Origin: AC-56 sp963702195
Lineage (GTDB): Bacteria; Actinomycetota; Thermoleophilia; Solirubrobacterales; 70-9
Direction of reading: 5' to 3'
Assembly (NCBI GenBank): GCA_963702195.1
Contig: OY969725.1
Span: forward strand, 992,001-1,056,000
Length of the DNA: 64,000 nt
The position numbers were made by a program, and so were the translations under genes. Under the pieces are notes generated by a model. It saw only the letters and a list, made by a program, of their open reading frames with translations, had not been told where the DNA came from and searched no databases. Shown piece after piece: positions 41,340 through 49,896 of this stretch (the first letter of the stretch is position 1; every line of letters starts with the position of its first letter).

Positions 41340-41768
41340 GTGCTGACCGGCCCCAGTTCGGGGGCCGGCCGGGCGACCGGGTTTGAGCTGGCCAGCCGCG
41401 GCCAGCCCAACGCGGCCAACATCGAGTCCGCGCTCGAACGCAACCGCGCCTTCGCCGCCGCCGGCGGCCATCGGGACGCCGTCGTCTTTCCCAGCCTGCG
41501 CCTGTTCGTGATCACCTGTCTCGACCCGCGCGTCGACCCCGCGCACTTCCTCGGCCTCGGCCTCGGCGACGCGATGGTCGTCCGCAACGTCGGCGGGCGG
41601 GTCACCCCGGAGGTGATCAACGATGTCGCCTTCATCGGCCAACTCGCCGAGGGTGCACTGCCCGGCGGTCCGCTGTTCGAGGCCGCGGTGATCCACCCTC
41701 CTGGTCACGCAAGGGAAGCACTCTGCACAGCGGTGCGCTCGCCTCCTCCTTCTCGTCGTTTGCGCTAG
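41340..41768 (+). pseudogene. Beta-carbonic anhydrase, N-terminal fragment
   Basis: A 142-aa frame with the first zinc motif of beta-carbonic anhydrases: LFVITCLDPRVDPAHFLGLG (C-x-D-x-R) and VVRNVGGRVTPEVINDV. The frame then reads FEAAVIHPPGHAREALC where the family has the second zinc site HHTxC, and ends soon after with unrelated sequence. Beta-CAs are ~200 aa and need both sites, so this copy cannot be functional. It lies 62 bp from the right end of the IS481 element, so IS activity or deletion may have truncated it. Confidence 0.7.
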
Positions 41769-41842
41769 CAACGGAGCGTGAGCATCACTGCGACGTCCAG
41801 TGAGCGCAGGGCCATCTCGCGCGGCTAGGCAGAATCCCGCCG

Positions 41843-42736
41843 GTGCTCCCCGAACGTTGCACACGATGGGTGATCGAGGCGATCGGTCGAGGTAGCCGGA
41901 TCGTGGTCGCGCGGCGGTTGGGCTTGGGCGGCTGGCATGTCAACCACGCGGTGGACGTGCTCGATCCCCGTGGTTCCCTGCATCAGCTCGTTCTCCGCCG
42001 TTGGGCGCGAGCCGGCTGGGAGGAGGACGACCCCGATTACACGGCCGAGAGGGAGGCGCGCGTGCTTGAGCTACTGCGCGCGAGCGCAGTTCCCGCGCCC
42101 GAGGTCCTCGCGGCCGATCTCCTGGGAGCGTCCTGCGGTGTGCCGGCGCTGTTGCTGAGCCGCCTTGTCGGCCGGCCGCCTCACCCCGCTGTGGCCGAAC
42201 TCGAGGGTTTCTGCCGCCAGCTCGCCGACACGCTCGCGGCGATCCACGACTTAGGCGGGATCGCGGAGGGCCGCCTTGAGCCATACCGCCTCTATTACGA
42301 CCGCGAGCACGCCAGCCCAGTCGCGTGGCTCCCTGCCACAAGGGTCTGGATCGAGGCGACCGAGGCTGTCCGCGAGACCCCGCCGCCCACCCCTATGACG
42401 CTGATCCACCGCGACTACCACCCCGACAACACGCTCTGGTTTGAGGGCTTGCTGACCGGAGTCGTGGACTGGACGCAGGCCTCCTGGGGTCCGCCGGCGC
42501 TCGACCTGGGCCATATGCGCTGGAACTTGGTCGCCGATTACGGCCAATCGGTGGCCGACCGGTTCCTCGCCTGCTACCAGTCGATCACGGGACACCCTGT
42601 GCACGAGCACCCCTACTGGGACCTCCTGAGCCTGTTGGACCTGCTCCTCGACGGCGACGAGCCCGGCGACATCGACCCTGCCGACCTCCGTCGCTTCGAG
42701 GACTACGCACGGGCGCTGCTGAGGCTCATGAACTGA
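41843..42736 (+). CDS. Aminoglycoside phosphotransferase-family kinase
   Basis: A 297-aa protein of the APH/choline kinase fold. N-lobe segments VVARRLGLGGWHVNHAVDVL and QLVLRRWARAGWEEDD are followed by the catalytic loop LIHRDYHPDNTLWFEG (HxDxxxxN) and the metal Asp in GVVDWTQASWGPPALDLGHM. Members phosphorylate small molecules such as aminoglycosides, homoserine, methylthioribose or macrolides; which one cannot be read here. Start GTG 41843. Followed by a VOC-type gene in the same direction. Confidence 0.88.
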   Translation: MLPERCTRWVIEAIGRGSRIVVARRLGLGGWHVNHAVDVLDPRGSLHQLVLRRWARAGWEEDDPDYTAEREARVLELLRASAVPAPEVLAADLLGASCGVPALLLSRLVGRPPHPAVAELEGFCRQLADTLAAIHDLGGIAEGRLEPYRLYYDREHASPVAWLPATRVWIEATEAVRETPPPTPMTLIHRDYHPDNTLWFEGLLTGVVDWTQASWGPPALDLGHMRWNLVADYGQSVADRFLACYQSITGHPVHEHPYWDLLSLLDLLLDGDEPGDIDPADLRRFEDYARALLRLMN

Positions 42737-42821
42737 GGTGGCCGTGATTCCACCGAGTCCTCGGAGGCAGGCATCATCTGTACCAGGAGAATGCGGTGAC
42801 GAACCGGAGAGGAGCGACCTG

Positions 42822-43190
42822 ATGTTGGATCACATTGGCTTCGGAGTGTCGGATTACGAGCGCAGCAAAGCGTTCTACTCCGAGGCGCTCGCGCCGCTGG
42901 GTATTGAGCTGATCAAGGAGCCGCTCGGGCGCGCGGCCGGATTCGGACGCGCCGGCAAGCCCTTCTTCTGGCTCGAGGACACGCGCCCGCCGGTCACCCA
43001 GGTTCACGTCGCCTTCAACTGCGAGTCGCGTGATGTCGTCGACGCCTTTCACGAGGCGGGACTGCCCACCGCCGGGATCGACAACGGAGCGCCCGGTCTG
43101 CGCCCGATCTACAACGAGCACTACTACGGCGCCTACGTCCTCGATCCCGATGGCAACAACATCGAGGCGGTCTGCCACAGTCCGGCGTAG
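42822..43190 (+). CDS. VOC-superfamily (glyoxalase/dioxygenase-like) protein
   Basis: A 122-aa single-module pair of beta-alpha-beta-beta-beta units: MLDHIGFGVSDYERSKAFYS, FFWLEDTRPPVTQVHVAFNC, YYGAYVLDPDGNNIEAVCHS. The His and Glu metal-ligand positions (first strand H4, final E in NNIEAV) are kept. ATG 42822 has GGAG upstream; the frame from 42738 is longer but lacks a site. Function could be lyase, resistance protein or isomerase. Repeat copy 7 follows 50 nt downstream. Confidence 0.88.
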   Translation: MLDHIGFGVSDYERSKAFYSEALAPLGIELIKEPLGRAAGFGRAGKPFFWLEDTRPPVTQVHVAFNCESRDVVDAFHEAGLPTAGIDNGAPGLRPIYNEHYYGAYVLDPDGNNIEAVCHSPA

Positions 43191-43239
43191 GACGCGGCTA
43201 CATCGGGGCCCACGCCGCCAATGTTAAGCATTGCCACGC

Positions 43240-43290
43240 ACCGGAATCGCGTCGAACAAATAATGCAACGGCAAGCCGACGCAGTGCTCC
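43240..43290 (+). repeat. Dispersed repeat, copy 7
   Basis: ACCGGAATCGCGTCGAAC then AAATAATGCAACGGCAAGCC, ending GTGCTCC. The minus frame reads EHCVGLPLHYLFDAIPVRGN-A-stop; the plus frame ends TGIASNK-stop. GCGTC/GACGC form an inverted pair around the core. Confidence 0.88.
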
Positions 43291-43427
43291 TTGTCGCGCA
43301 GAGCAGCAGCGATCCGCCGCTAGCATGGCGTGATTGACGCAGCAACGCGCAAGGGGCCGCTACCTTCGGGCGCGGCGCGTGTTGAGGGAGTGACGCGGGA
43401 CGTAGGCGAGTAACGAGGAGGGGAGCG

Positions 43428-44738
43428 ATGACACGCAAGTCCAGGTGTGCGCGCCGCGAATCGTGCCTCTCGAGGCGAGCGTTGGCGGCTGCGACGGTCC
43501 TGCCGCTCGCCGTGATCGTCGTGACGGCTGCCTATGCGAGGTCGCCAGGGGACCTCGATCCCTCATTTGGTCATCACGGCCTGCGCATCGTGCGCAATGC
43601 GAATGAGGCCTCGCAGGCAGTCGCCGTCGGGCGAAAGGGCAGGATCGTGGTCGCTGGCAGCCGCACTGTGGCCCGGCTGCGTGCGAACGGGCGACTCGAT
43701 CGCTCCTTCGCGGACGGCGGCATCGCGAGCATCGACACCTCCTCGAGGATCTACGGGCCGGATTACTCCTCGCTTGCCGTCGGTTCGCACGGCAGCATCT
43801 ACGTGGCCGTGGACACCTGCACCGCGGACGAACGACATTGCGGCTTTGCCGTGAGCCGCTTGAAGCGGAACGGGGCCGTGGACCGCTCGTTCGGGCAGGA
43901 CGGCACGGCCAGTGTGGAATACCCGGGAAGGGAGTCCTTTTCGCCATCGATAGCGATCGCCCGCGGCGGGAATCCGGTCGTCACCGGGCTCATCTGTGAC
44001 TCATACCTGCGGGACTGCAATTTCGGGCTCGCACGCCTGGATCGCCGTGGGCGTCTGGACTCATCGTTCGGCAATGGCGGCAAGCTGATCGCGTCGGTGG
44101 GGCCCGGGGGAAGGTGTCGTTCGGTCCGAGCGCAGCTCAGCCCAATGGCGCTCGAGTCCCGGGGGCACATCGTGATGGGTGCCTACTGCGGGCGCACGGT
44201 CGCGCTCGCCCGGTTTAGGCCGGACGGCCACTTCGACCGCTCCTTCGGGGAGCGCGGCAAGGTGAACCGAAGACATCTCGGCATCTCCTTCCTGACCGCC
44301 CTGACGGTCGACCCCAAGAATCGACTCGATGTCGTCGGACCGCGCCACTCAAACGCGTACAGAGTCGTGCGATTCCAACCCAGCGGCAAACTCAACTCCT
44401 CGTTCGGCAACCACGGAAACGCGACGGTCAAGTTCCCCGAGAAGCGGGTCAACTACGTATACCCGACCTCAGCGTCGATCGATTCCCGCGGCCGCATCGT
44501 CGTGGCCGGGAATGCCTTCGGCTTCAGCTTTGCCCGCTTCACATCCCACGGTCATCTCGACCGCCACTTCGGCCACCACGGTCACGTGGTTACCGGCCGC
44601 TCCGTAGTCAACGGGACCGGCCAAGGGCTGTTCGGCGCCACATCCGTGGCGATAGACGGACGCGACCGGATCGTGGCCTCTGGCCTTCAGAGAAAAAACC
44701 GCGAGCGTCACTTCGCCGTCGTCCGCCTGCTCGGCTGA
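43428..44738 (+). CDS. Secreted delta-60-type beta-propeller protein
   Basis: A 436-aa protein with a signal peptide (ALAAATVLPLAVIVVTAAYA) and repeated units of the DUF5122 delta-60 type: GDLDPSFGHHGLRIV, GRLDRSFADGGIAS, GAVDRSFGQDGTASV, GRLDSSFGNGGKLI, GHFDRSFGERGKVN, GKLNSSFGNHGNATV. Each is preceded by a RIVVAG-like strand. About seven units build a propeller. Exported; role likely in surface binding. ATG 43428 has GAGGGGAG upstream. Confidence 0.88.
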   Translation: MTRKSRCARRESCLSRRALAAATVLPLAVIVVTAAYARSPGDLDPSFGHHGLRIVRNANEASQAVAVGRKGRIVVAGSRTVARLRANGRLDRSFADGGIASIDTSSRIYGPDYSSLAVGSHGSIYVAVDTCTADERHCGFAVSRLKRNGAVDRSFGQDGTASVEYPGRESFSPSIAIARGGNPVVTGLICDSYLRDCNFGLARLDRRGRLDSSFGNGGKLIASVGPGGRCRSVRAQLSPMALESRGHIVMGAYCGRTVALARFRPDGHFDRSFGERGKVNRRHLGISFLTALTVDPKNRLDVVGPRHSNAYRVVRFQPSGKLNSSFGNHGNATVKFPEKRVNYVYPTSASIDSRGRIVVAGNAFGFSFARFTSHGHLDRHFGHHGHVVTGRSVVNGTGQGLFGATSVAIDGRDRIVASGLQRKNRERHFAVVRLLG

Positions 44739-44982
44739 GGCGCCTGCTACGCGCGCCAAAGCGCCGCCGGTCGCCACTCAGCACCGGCGGCGTAGCGGAC
44801 TAGGCCCGGCGCCGGCTGCGCCGCGGCCACGGCTCGACCTTCAGCGTCGCCTCCGGGAACGTCAATGCTGCTTCGCGCTGAACGTGTCGTCCTTGCGGAA
44901 GCCGAGGCCGCGCGCTGGCCGGACGCGGAAAAGGATGGTGCGTCCGCCCCTATCGTGCTGGCTGAACGCGCACTCGTAACCA

Positions 44983-45202
44983 CGTACTACCACCCCACCA
45001 GCGGAACTGCAGGCCGAGTACCAGCAGCTGCTCGACAAGAACAGCGAGACCATCTCAGTGACTCATCGGGCGGCGGCCGCTGCTCAATCCGGCGATAGGC
45101 AGGAGTACCAGGCCCAGATCGCCAAGGGGCAACGAAATCAACGCGGCGAAGGCCCCAATCGCGAAGGAGCTCGGGATCCCGAACTGCGCCGAAGCAAAGT
45201 AG
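44983..45202 (+). pseudogene. C-terminal remnant of a secreted-type protein, frameshifted
   Basis: The frame reads TTPPAELQAEYQQLLDKNSE, then VTHRAAAAAQSGDRQEYQAQ, IAKGQ. After a one-base shift near 45134 it reads EINAAKAPIAKELGIPNCAE and ends in TAG at 45202. Joined, it looks like the alpha-helical tail with a terminal Cys found in many actinobacterial secreted proteins. The upstream part of the gene is missing. Nothing else is supported in 44739-45410. Confidence 0.4.
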
Positions 45203-45410
45203 GCGCGCCCAACGCACAGGCCCGGGTCGAACGGCCCTCCGAGCGGTCGGCTAAACCGGCTTTGCAGGGCTGCTGCTTTCGCGTGAGGCGGCAAGCCGAC
45301 TCGCCGCTCGTAACTCCCGCGCTGCGTCTCACAACCCCGGCGGGCCGCCACGTGTGACGGCCGTTGGGCAGCTCTGGTGGGCAGACGGTGGCCCTGAGCG
45401 GGCTCCAGGC

Positions 45411-45917
45411 TCAGCGCCGGCGGATCGACAGGGCTATATGGCTGACCGTCCGGCTCACGGGCACCACGCGCTCGACGCCGGAGGCGCCTCGGTAGGCGCC
45501 CGTGCCTCCGGTGATCACGAGCTCGAACGAGCGGTCGTTTTGTTCGTTGGTCACGCCTTGGAGCGCGATCGCGCCGTGCGGCAGGACGAGCATCGCGGTG
45601 AGCGCGATCGTCTTGCCAGGGACCGTCTCGACCCCTGTGACGTGCTCGCGGCCGAGCCTGCGGCCGCCGTGGTTGTAGAGCTTGTCGCTGGCGATCACCA
45701 GATCGCCGGCCGAGTCGTCACTGGGCGGGTTATCGACGAACTGAAATACGTCCTGACGGGCAATGAGGCGCATGGGGTCGGCGTTCGCTTGCGCCTGGTG
45801 ACCGTCGGCCGCTGCCGAGCCACCGCTCATGACAAGCGCCAGGAGCCCTGCGACAGCCGCCGCGACGGCGACCGCGGCAGTCGCGCGTGAGCGTAGGAAT
45901 GCGGGGTTGATCGTCAT
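45411..45917 (-). CDS. Secreted allene-oxide-cyclase/dirigent-like barrel protein
   Basis: A 168-aa protein with signal peptide (SRATAAVAVAAAVAGLLALV) and a beta-barrel domain: VFQFVDNPPSDDSAGDLVIA, TALTAMLVLPHGAIALQGV-like strand, and FELVITGGTGAYRGASGVER. The VITGGTGxYxGAxG motif is typical of the AOC-barrel/dirigent superfamily in bacteria. Ligand unknown. ATG 45917 preceded by GAGGAA. Likely co-transcribed from the small membrane gene at 45946-46158. Confidence 0.78.
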   Translation of the reverse strand: MTINPAFLRSRATAAVAVAAAVAGLLALVMSGGSAAADGHQAQANADPMRLIARQDVFQFVDNPPSDDSAGDLVIASDKLYNHGGRRLGREHVTGVETVPGKTIALTAMLVLPHGAIALQGVTNEQNDRSFELVITGGTGAYRGASGVERVVPVSRTVSHIALSIRRR

Positions 45918-45945
45918 GTGTTCCTCGTTTTCTCGTTGGTCCTGA

Positions 45946-46158
45946 CTACGAGTGGCTGCCATCGAGGCGGCGGCGATTGCGGACGATGGTCACCACCGCA
46001 ACGGCGATGAAGAACACCGCGAGCGCGAGGAATCCGAACCAGGCCACACCGCTGAGCACGCCGAGGGCGCCCGAGTTCTCGTGCTTTAGCAAGCCAGCCG
46101 CCACGAAGCAGACGACGAGCAGGGCGCCGAGCGGGATCAGGGTCTGTCGCTTGATCAT
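45946..46158 (-). CDS. Small two-TM membrane protein
   Basis: A 70-aa protein (MIKRQTLIPLGALLVVCFVA) with two hydrophobic helices and a short basic tail. ATG 46158 has GGAGG ~7 nt upstream. It is divergent from the histidine kinase gene, separated by ~170 nt, so the two-component system may control it together with the barrel protein. Confidence 0.68.
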   Translation of the reverse strand: MIKRQTLIPLGALLVVCFVAAGLLKHENSGALGVLSGVAWFGFLALAVFFIAVAVVTIVRNRRRLDGSHS

Positions 46159-46327
46159 TTCTTACCTCCGGTTGGCGGTTTCGAGGTGAGGCCAGGCTAG
46201 GCCCGGCGGGGCGCCACGTCATCGGCCGAGCACATGAATTCGCATACACCCATGGGATGATTTCCATGCCCCTCCGGTCATGTCCTGGGTCGATGTGCAA
46301 GGGCAGCCGGTCGTCTATTTTCGCGGC

Positions 46328-47488
46328 ATGCACTCAAGACTCGTGCGGCGCATTCGAGGACTTCCGGCCTTCGCGGCGGACGCGTCAGTTGCCATCGCGC
46401 TCGCGATCGTGGCCGAGCTCGAGGTGCTGGGCTCGACGAACTTTCCGGGGTCTGACGTAGCGGCGGCCGTCGCGATTCCGGCGATGACGCTGCCGCTGGC
46501 CTGGCGGCGGCGGGCTCCGGTGGCGGCGGTTGCGATCGTCTACGCCGCCTACGCCGCGCAGGCCGGCGCCGGCGGGCACGCCGAGCAGAGCGTCGCCGTG
46601 TCGATCGCGCTGCTGGTGGCGATCTACTCGATCGCCGCCCATGCCCCGAACGCCAAGGTCGCCCTCGCCGGACTCGTCCTGGGCCAGGCGGTCGCCTGGA
46701 CCGCGCTGGCGCTCGAGGGCGGTCGGGGCGCCGGCGACTACGTCTTCTCGCTGCTCCTGGGAGGGGGTGCGTGGCTCGGCGGGTACGCGGTCAGAAGCGG
46801 CCGGCTGGTCGCCGCCCGGCTCGAGCGGCGCGCCGAGCGCGCCGAGGCGATGAGCGCGGCCGAGCGCGAGCGCGCGGTGGCCGAGGAGCGGGCGAGGATC
46901 GCCCGCGAGATGCACGACGTCGTCGCGCACACGATGAGCGTCGTCGTGGTGCAGACCGGCGCCGCCCGCCAGGTGCTGCGCTCCCAGCCTGAGCGAAGCG
47001 AGGGGATGCTGCGCTCGGTGGAGACGACCTCTCGCCAGGCGCTCGCGGAGATGCGCCGGCTGTTGGGGCTCGTTCGCACCGACGCAGAAAACTTGGGCGT
47101 TACTCCGCAGCCCGGACTCGCCCAGCTCGACGAGCTCGTGGGGCGGGCGCGCGAGGCGGGACTCGAGCTGCGCGTTGAGCGCGAGGGCGAGGCACGCTCG
47201 CTTCCCGCCGGGGTCGACCTCGCCGCCTACCGGATCGCACAGGAGGCGATCACCAACGCGATCAAGCACGGCAAGGGCCCCGCGAACCTAGCGGTGCGCT
47301 ACCGAACGAAGGGGCTCGAGATCGAGCTCCGCAACGTCGTCGGCGAGCGGAGCGGCGGAGGCGCGGGACACGGCCTGATCGGCATGCGCGAGCGAGCCGT
47401 TCTCTACGGCGGCACGCTCGAGGCAGAAGGCGAGGGCGCTGAGTTCAGGATCCGCGCCTGCCTGCCGTTGGACGAGGAGCCGAAATGA
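46328..47488 (+). CDS. NarL-type sensor histidine kinase
   Basis: A 386-aa kinase (start ATG 46328; ATG 46280 also in frame). About five to six N-terminal TM segments form a membrane sensor. A coiled region (ERRAERAEAMSAAERERAVA) leads to the HisKA_3 phosphoacceptor box EERARIAREMHDVVAHTMSV. The HATPase domain follows with AYRIAQEAITNAIKHG (N box) and GHGLIGMRERAVLYGG (G box). It pairs with the response regulator whose start overlaps its stop. The signal is unknown. Confidence 0.93.
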   Translation: MHSRLVRRIRGLPAFAADASVAIALAIVAELEVLGSTNFPGSDVAAAVAIPAMTLPLAWRRRAPVAAVAIVYAAYAAQAGAGGHAEQSVAVSIALLVAIYSIAAHAPNAKVALAGLVLGQAVAWTALALEGGRGAGDYVFSLLLGGGAWLGGYAVRSGRLVAARLERRAERAEAMSAAERERAVAEERARIAREMHDVVAHTMSVVVVQTGAARQVLRSQPERSEGMLRSVETTSRQALAEMRRLLGLVRTDAENLGVTPQPGLAQLDELVGRAREAGLELRVEREGEARSLPAGVDLAAYRIAQEAITNAIKHGKGPANLAVRYRTKGLEIELRNVVGERSGGGAGHGLIGMRERAVLYGGTLEAEGEGAEFRIRACLPLDEEPK

Positions 47489-48159
47489 GCGTTCGGGTTC
47501 TGATCGCCGACGACCAGGAGATGATCCGGACCGGCTTTCGGCTGATCCTCGAGCAGGGCGGCATCGAGGTGGCGGCGGAGGCCGCCGACGGGATCGAGGC
47601 GGTCGAGGCGGCCCGCAGAAGGCGTCCCGATGTGGTGCTGATGGACGTTCGGATGCCGCGCCTCGACGGCATCGAGGCGACCCGGCGCCTGCTCGAGGGA
47701 TCGCCGAGGCTCGATACCCGCGTCCTCGTGCTGACCACCTTCGACCTCGATGAGTACGTCTACGGGGCGCTGCGGGCCGGCGCCAGCGGCTTTCTGCTCA
47801 AGGACCTTCCGGCCGAGCAGCTCGCCGCCGCGGTGCGGGCGGTCGCCGCGGGGGATGCGCTCCTTGCCCCCGCGATCACCCGGCGGCTGATCGAGCGCTT
47901 CGCCAGCTTGCCCGATCCCGGAGCCGAGGAGCCGCCGGGCTATGAGGAGCTCACCCCCCGTGAACGCGAGGTGTTCGCCATGGTTGCGCGTGGCCTGACC
48001 AACGCTCAGATCGCCGACCGGCTCGTGGTCAGCGAGGCGACGGTCAAGACCCACGTGGCGCGGGTGTTCTCGAAGCTCGACCTCCACGACCGCGCCCAAG
48101 CCGTGGTGCTGGCGTACGAGTCGGGGATCGTCCGGCCCGGCGGGAGCGAAGACGGTTGA
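47485..48159 (+). CDS. NarL/FixJ-type response regulator
   Basis: A 224-aa regulator. The receiver domain has the acidic pair IADDQ, phospho-Asp in VVLMDVRMPRLDG, Thr in VLVLTTFD and Lys in FLLKDLP. The C-terminal LuxR-type helix-turn-helix reads LTPREREVFAMVARGLTNAQ then IADRLVVSEATVKTHVARVF. ATG 47485 overlaps the kinase stop (ATGA). Likely targets include the divergent 45411-46158 genes, by inference from position. Confidence 0.95.
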   Translation: MSVRVLIADDQEMIRTGFRLILEQGGIEVAAEAADGIEAVEAARRRRPDVVLMDVRMPRLDGIEATRRLLEGSPRLDTRVLVLTTFDLDEYVYGALRAGASGFLLKDLPAEQLAAAVRAVAAGDALLAPAITRRLIERFASLPDPGAEEPPGYEELTPREREVFAMVARGLTNAQIADRLVVSEATVKTHVARVFSKLDLHDRAQAVVLAYESGIVRPGGSEDG

Positions 48160-48201
48160 AGCGAGAGTCGGGCGCAGGGCCTGAATTACCTGGCGCCGCT
48201 C

Positions 48202-48252
48202 ACCGGAATCGCGTCAAACAAATAATGCAACGGCAAGCCGAGCCACTACTTC
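48202..48252 (+). repeat. Dispersed repeat, copy 8
   Basis: ACCGGAATCGCGTCAAAC then AAATAATGCAACGGCAAGCC, ending CACTACTTC. The minus frame reads GLPLHYLFDAIPVSGA-R-stop but has a stop a few codons upstream. The plus frame ends TGIASNK-stop. It lies 42 nt after the response regulator stop. No gene is supported in 48160-48447. Confidence 0.87.
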
Positions 48253-48447
48253 TTGCGCGCGCATTGCGCGAGTGCGGCTAGGCCGGCGGCGTACTGCTGC
48301 GATTGTCCGAAGCAGGCACCTGGTAGGCCCGCCTCCAGACGCCCGCATGACCGGAGAAGGGCAACGCGAGCGGAGATGTAGGACGTCACGAATGCTGAAC
48401 GGCGCCGTTAACAGTTGCCGCCGGCCCGGATTCAACCTGCTCCGTGG

Positions 48448-49449
48448 CTATCCGTCGTCTCCAACCCTAACCGCCGTGGGAGTCTCGGCCTCGATCGCGG
48501 CCTCGACCTCGCGCTCGAGGCCGCCGTGCTCCAGTTCCTCGACGACTTCGCTCTCCTCGTGGCGCGAGCCGAACGTGCCGATGACCGGCAGGTCACGCTC
48601 GGCCGAGAGCTCGTCGAGCGCCTCCTGCATCATCGCCGTGACGGCGTGGTAGACGACCTCCTCGTCGGGATCGGGGCCGAATCGACGGCGCAGGTCGATC
48701 CTCGGCAGGACCTGGACCGTGATCTGGGAGGGCAGCGGGATCCGCCCCGGCAGGTCCAGCACCGTCACGCCGAAGGGAGGCGCGATTTGAATCGGGATGA
48801 CCTTGAGACGCAACAGCCGGTCGAGGGCAAGGAGGTGAGAGAGCCGCTCGCCGCGGGTCAAGAAGAGGGCAGTCTCCTGGCCGCCAATCGCCACCACGGG
48901 GACGATCGGCACGTCGGTCGCAAGCGCTAGGCGGACGAAGCCGCTGCGGTGGCCGAAGTCGATCTCCCCCGAATGCCAGGAGGGGCGATAGGTCTCGTGG
49001 TCCCCGCCGGGATAGACCAAGAGCGCCGCGCCCTTCCCCAGCGCCGCCGTCGCGTTCTTGTGGTTGGCCGGGATTGTCCCGTACTTGCGCAGTAGCGCAA
49101 GGCCTGGCACCTGGAAGACGAGGTCGTGGGCGAGCTGGTGAAACAGCCGGTCGGGCCCGAAGTAGTTGTAGAAGCCGTAAGCGAAGGCGAACGTGTCGGC
49201 GATCAGCGTGCCACCCGAGTGGTTGCCGACCAGCAGCACCGGTCCCTCGGCCGGAATCTGCTCGAGACCGCGCAGCTTGGGGCGGAAGTAGAGCTGCGCC
49301 AAGCGCCTGTAGACCGGCAGGGTCTCGCGGATGATCCGCGGGTCGCGCTCGGCCAGCGGGTCCTCAGCGCGGGAGCCGAGCAGGTCGCTGACCGTTACCG
49401 AGGCGGTTACGCGGGCGGCACCGAGCGCCTGGCTGACGATCTCTCTCAC
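48448..49449 (-). CDS. Lysophospholipid/diacylglycerol acyltransferase-like protein
   Basis: A 333-aa PlsC-fold acyltransferase. Motif I is NHSGGTLIADTF (Asn-His-Ser replacing the usual HxxxxD spacing of PlsC). Further segments are GTIPANHKNATAALGKGAAL, the PGGDHETYRP motif and VPIVPVVAIGGQE. The NHSGG plus PGG pattern is that of the DAGAT/phytyl-ester-type subgroup. Likely moves acyl chains onto a lipid alcohol in the membrane. The adjacent HMG-CoA reductase and hydrolase genes also suggest lipid metabolism. Confidence 0.82.
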   Translation of the reverse strand: MREIVSQALGAARVTASVTVSDLLGSRAEDPLAERDPRIIRETLPVYRRLAQLYFRPKLRGLEQIPAEGPVLLVGNHSGGTLIADTFAFAYGFYNYFGPDRLFHQLAHDLVFQVPGLALLRKYGTIPANHKNATAALGKGAALLVYPGGDHETYRPSWHSGEIDFGHRSGFVRLALATDVPIVPVVAIGGQETALFLTRGERLSHLLALDRLLRLKVIPIQIAPPFGVTVLDLPGRIPLPSQITVQVLPRIDLRRRFGPDPDEEVVYHAVTAMMQEALDELSAERDLPVIGTFGSRHEESEVVEELEHGGLEREVEAAIEAETPTAVRVGDDG

Positions 49450-49896
49450 TCGCTTCCCCTAGCCCTCCAGGAGGGAGTGCGAAAAGCCTCCGGAGCAGAA
49501 ACCCCGACCGTCCGGGCCGAGCGCCCGGCGGAGCTGACACTCACTCGTGTTGTCGCGGCGCCGTCGCCAACTCTGGGCTTTGCTCCTGATCCCTTTGCTC
49601 CTGATCCGTCAGTGTTCATGACATGGTCTCCCAGGAATGAGGCTAGGTCTCAGCGGGCAGCGCGGCATCGGGTGTTTCCCGCACGCTCGACGCGGGGAAG
49701 CCGCAGCCCTCTGGTGATCCCCGCCGCGCGTCGCAAGCGCATCCGGGGTGGCCAGGTGCGGCTGGCCCTGCAGGTGAGCGGCGTCAGCTTCACCGGCGCT
49801 CTGCAGCCGCGTCTGGGGGAGGCTCGGCGACCGGCCCGGATGGGCGCGGGGCCACGGCGATCAGATCGCAGGTGACGTCTCGACGACCACTGCGAT
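49450..49896. other. Non-coding stretch
   Basis: No frame with a convincing start and protein-like composition is seen on either strand. A 15-bp unit TTTGCTCCTGATCCC-like occurs twice in tandem near 49577-49608. The stretch probably contains the promoter of the acyltransferase gene. Confidence 0.4.

Noticed and set aside
49577..49608. Short tandem TTTGCTCCTGATCC repeat
   Set aside because: Only two units in non-coding DNA; no sign of function.
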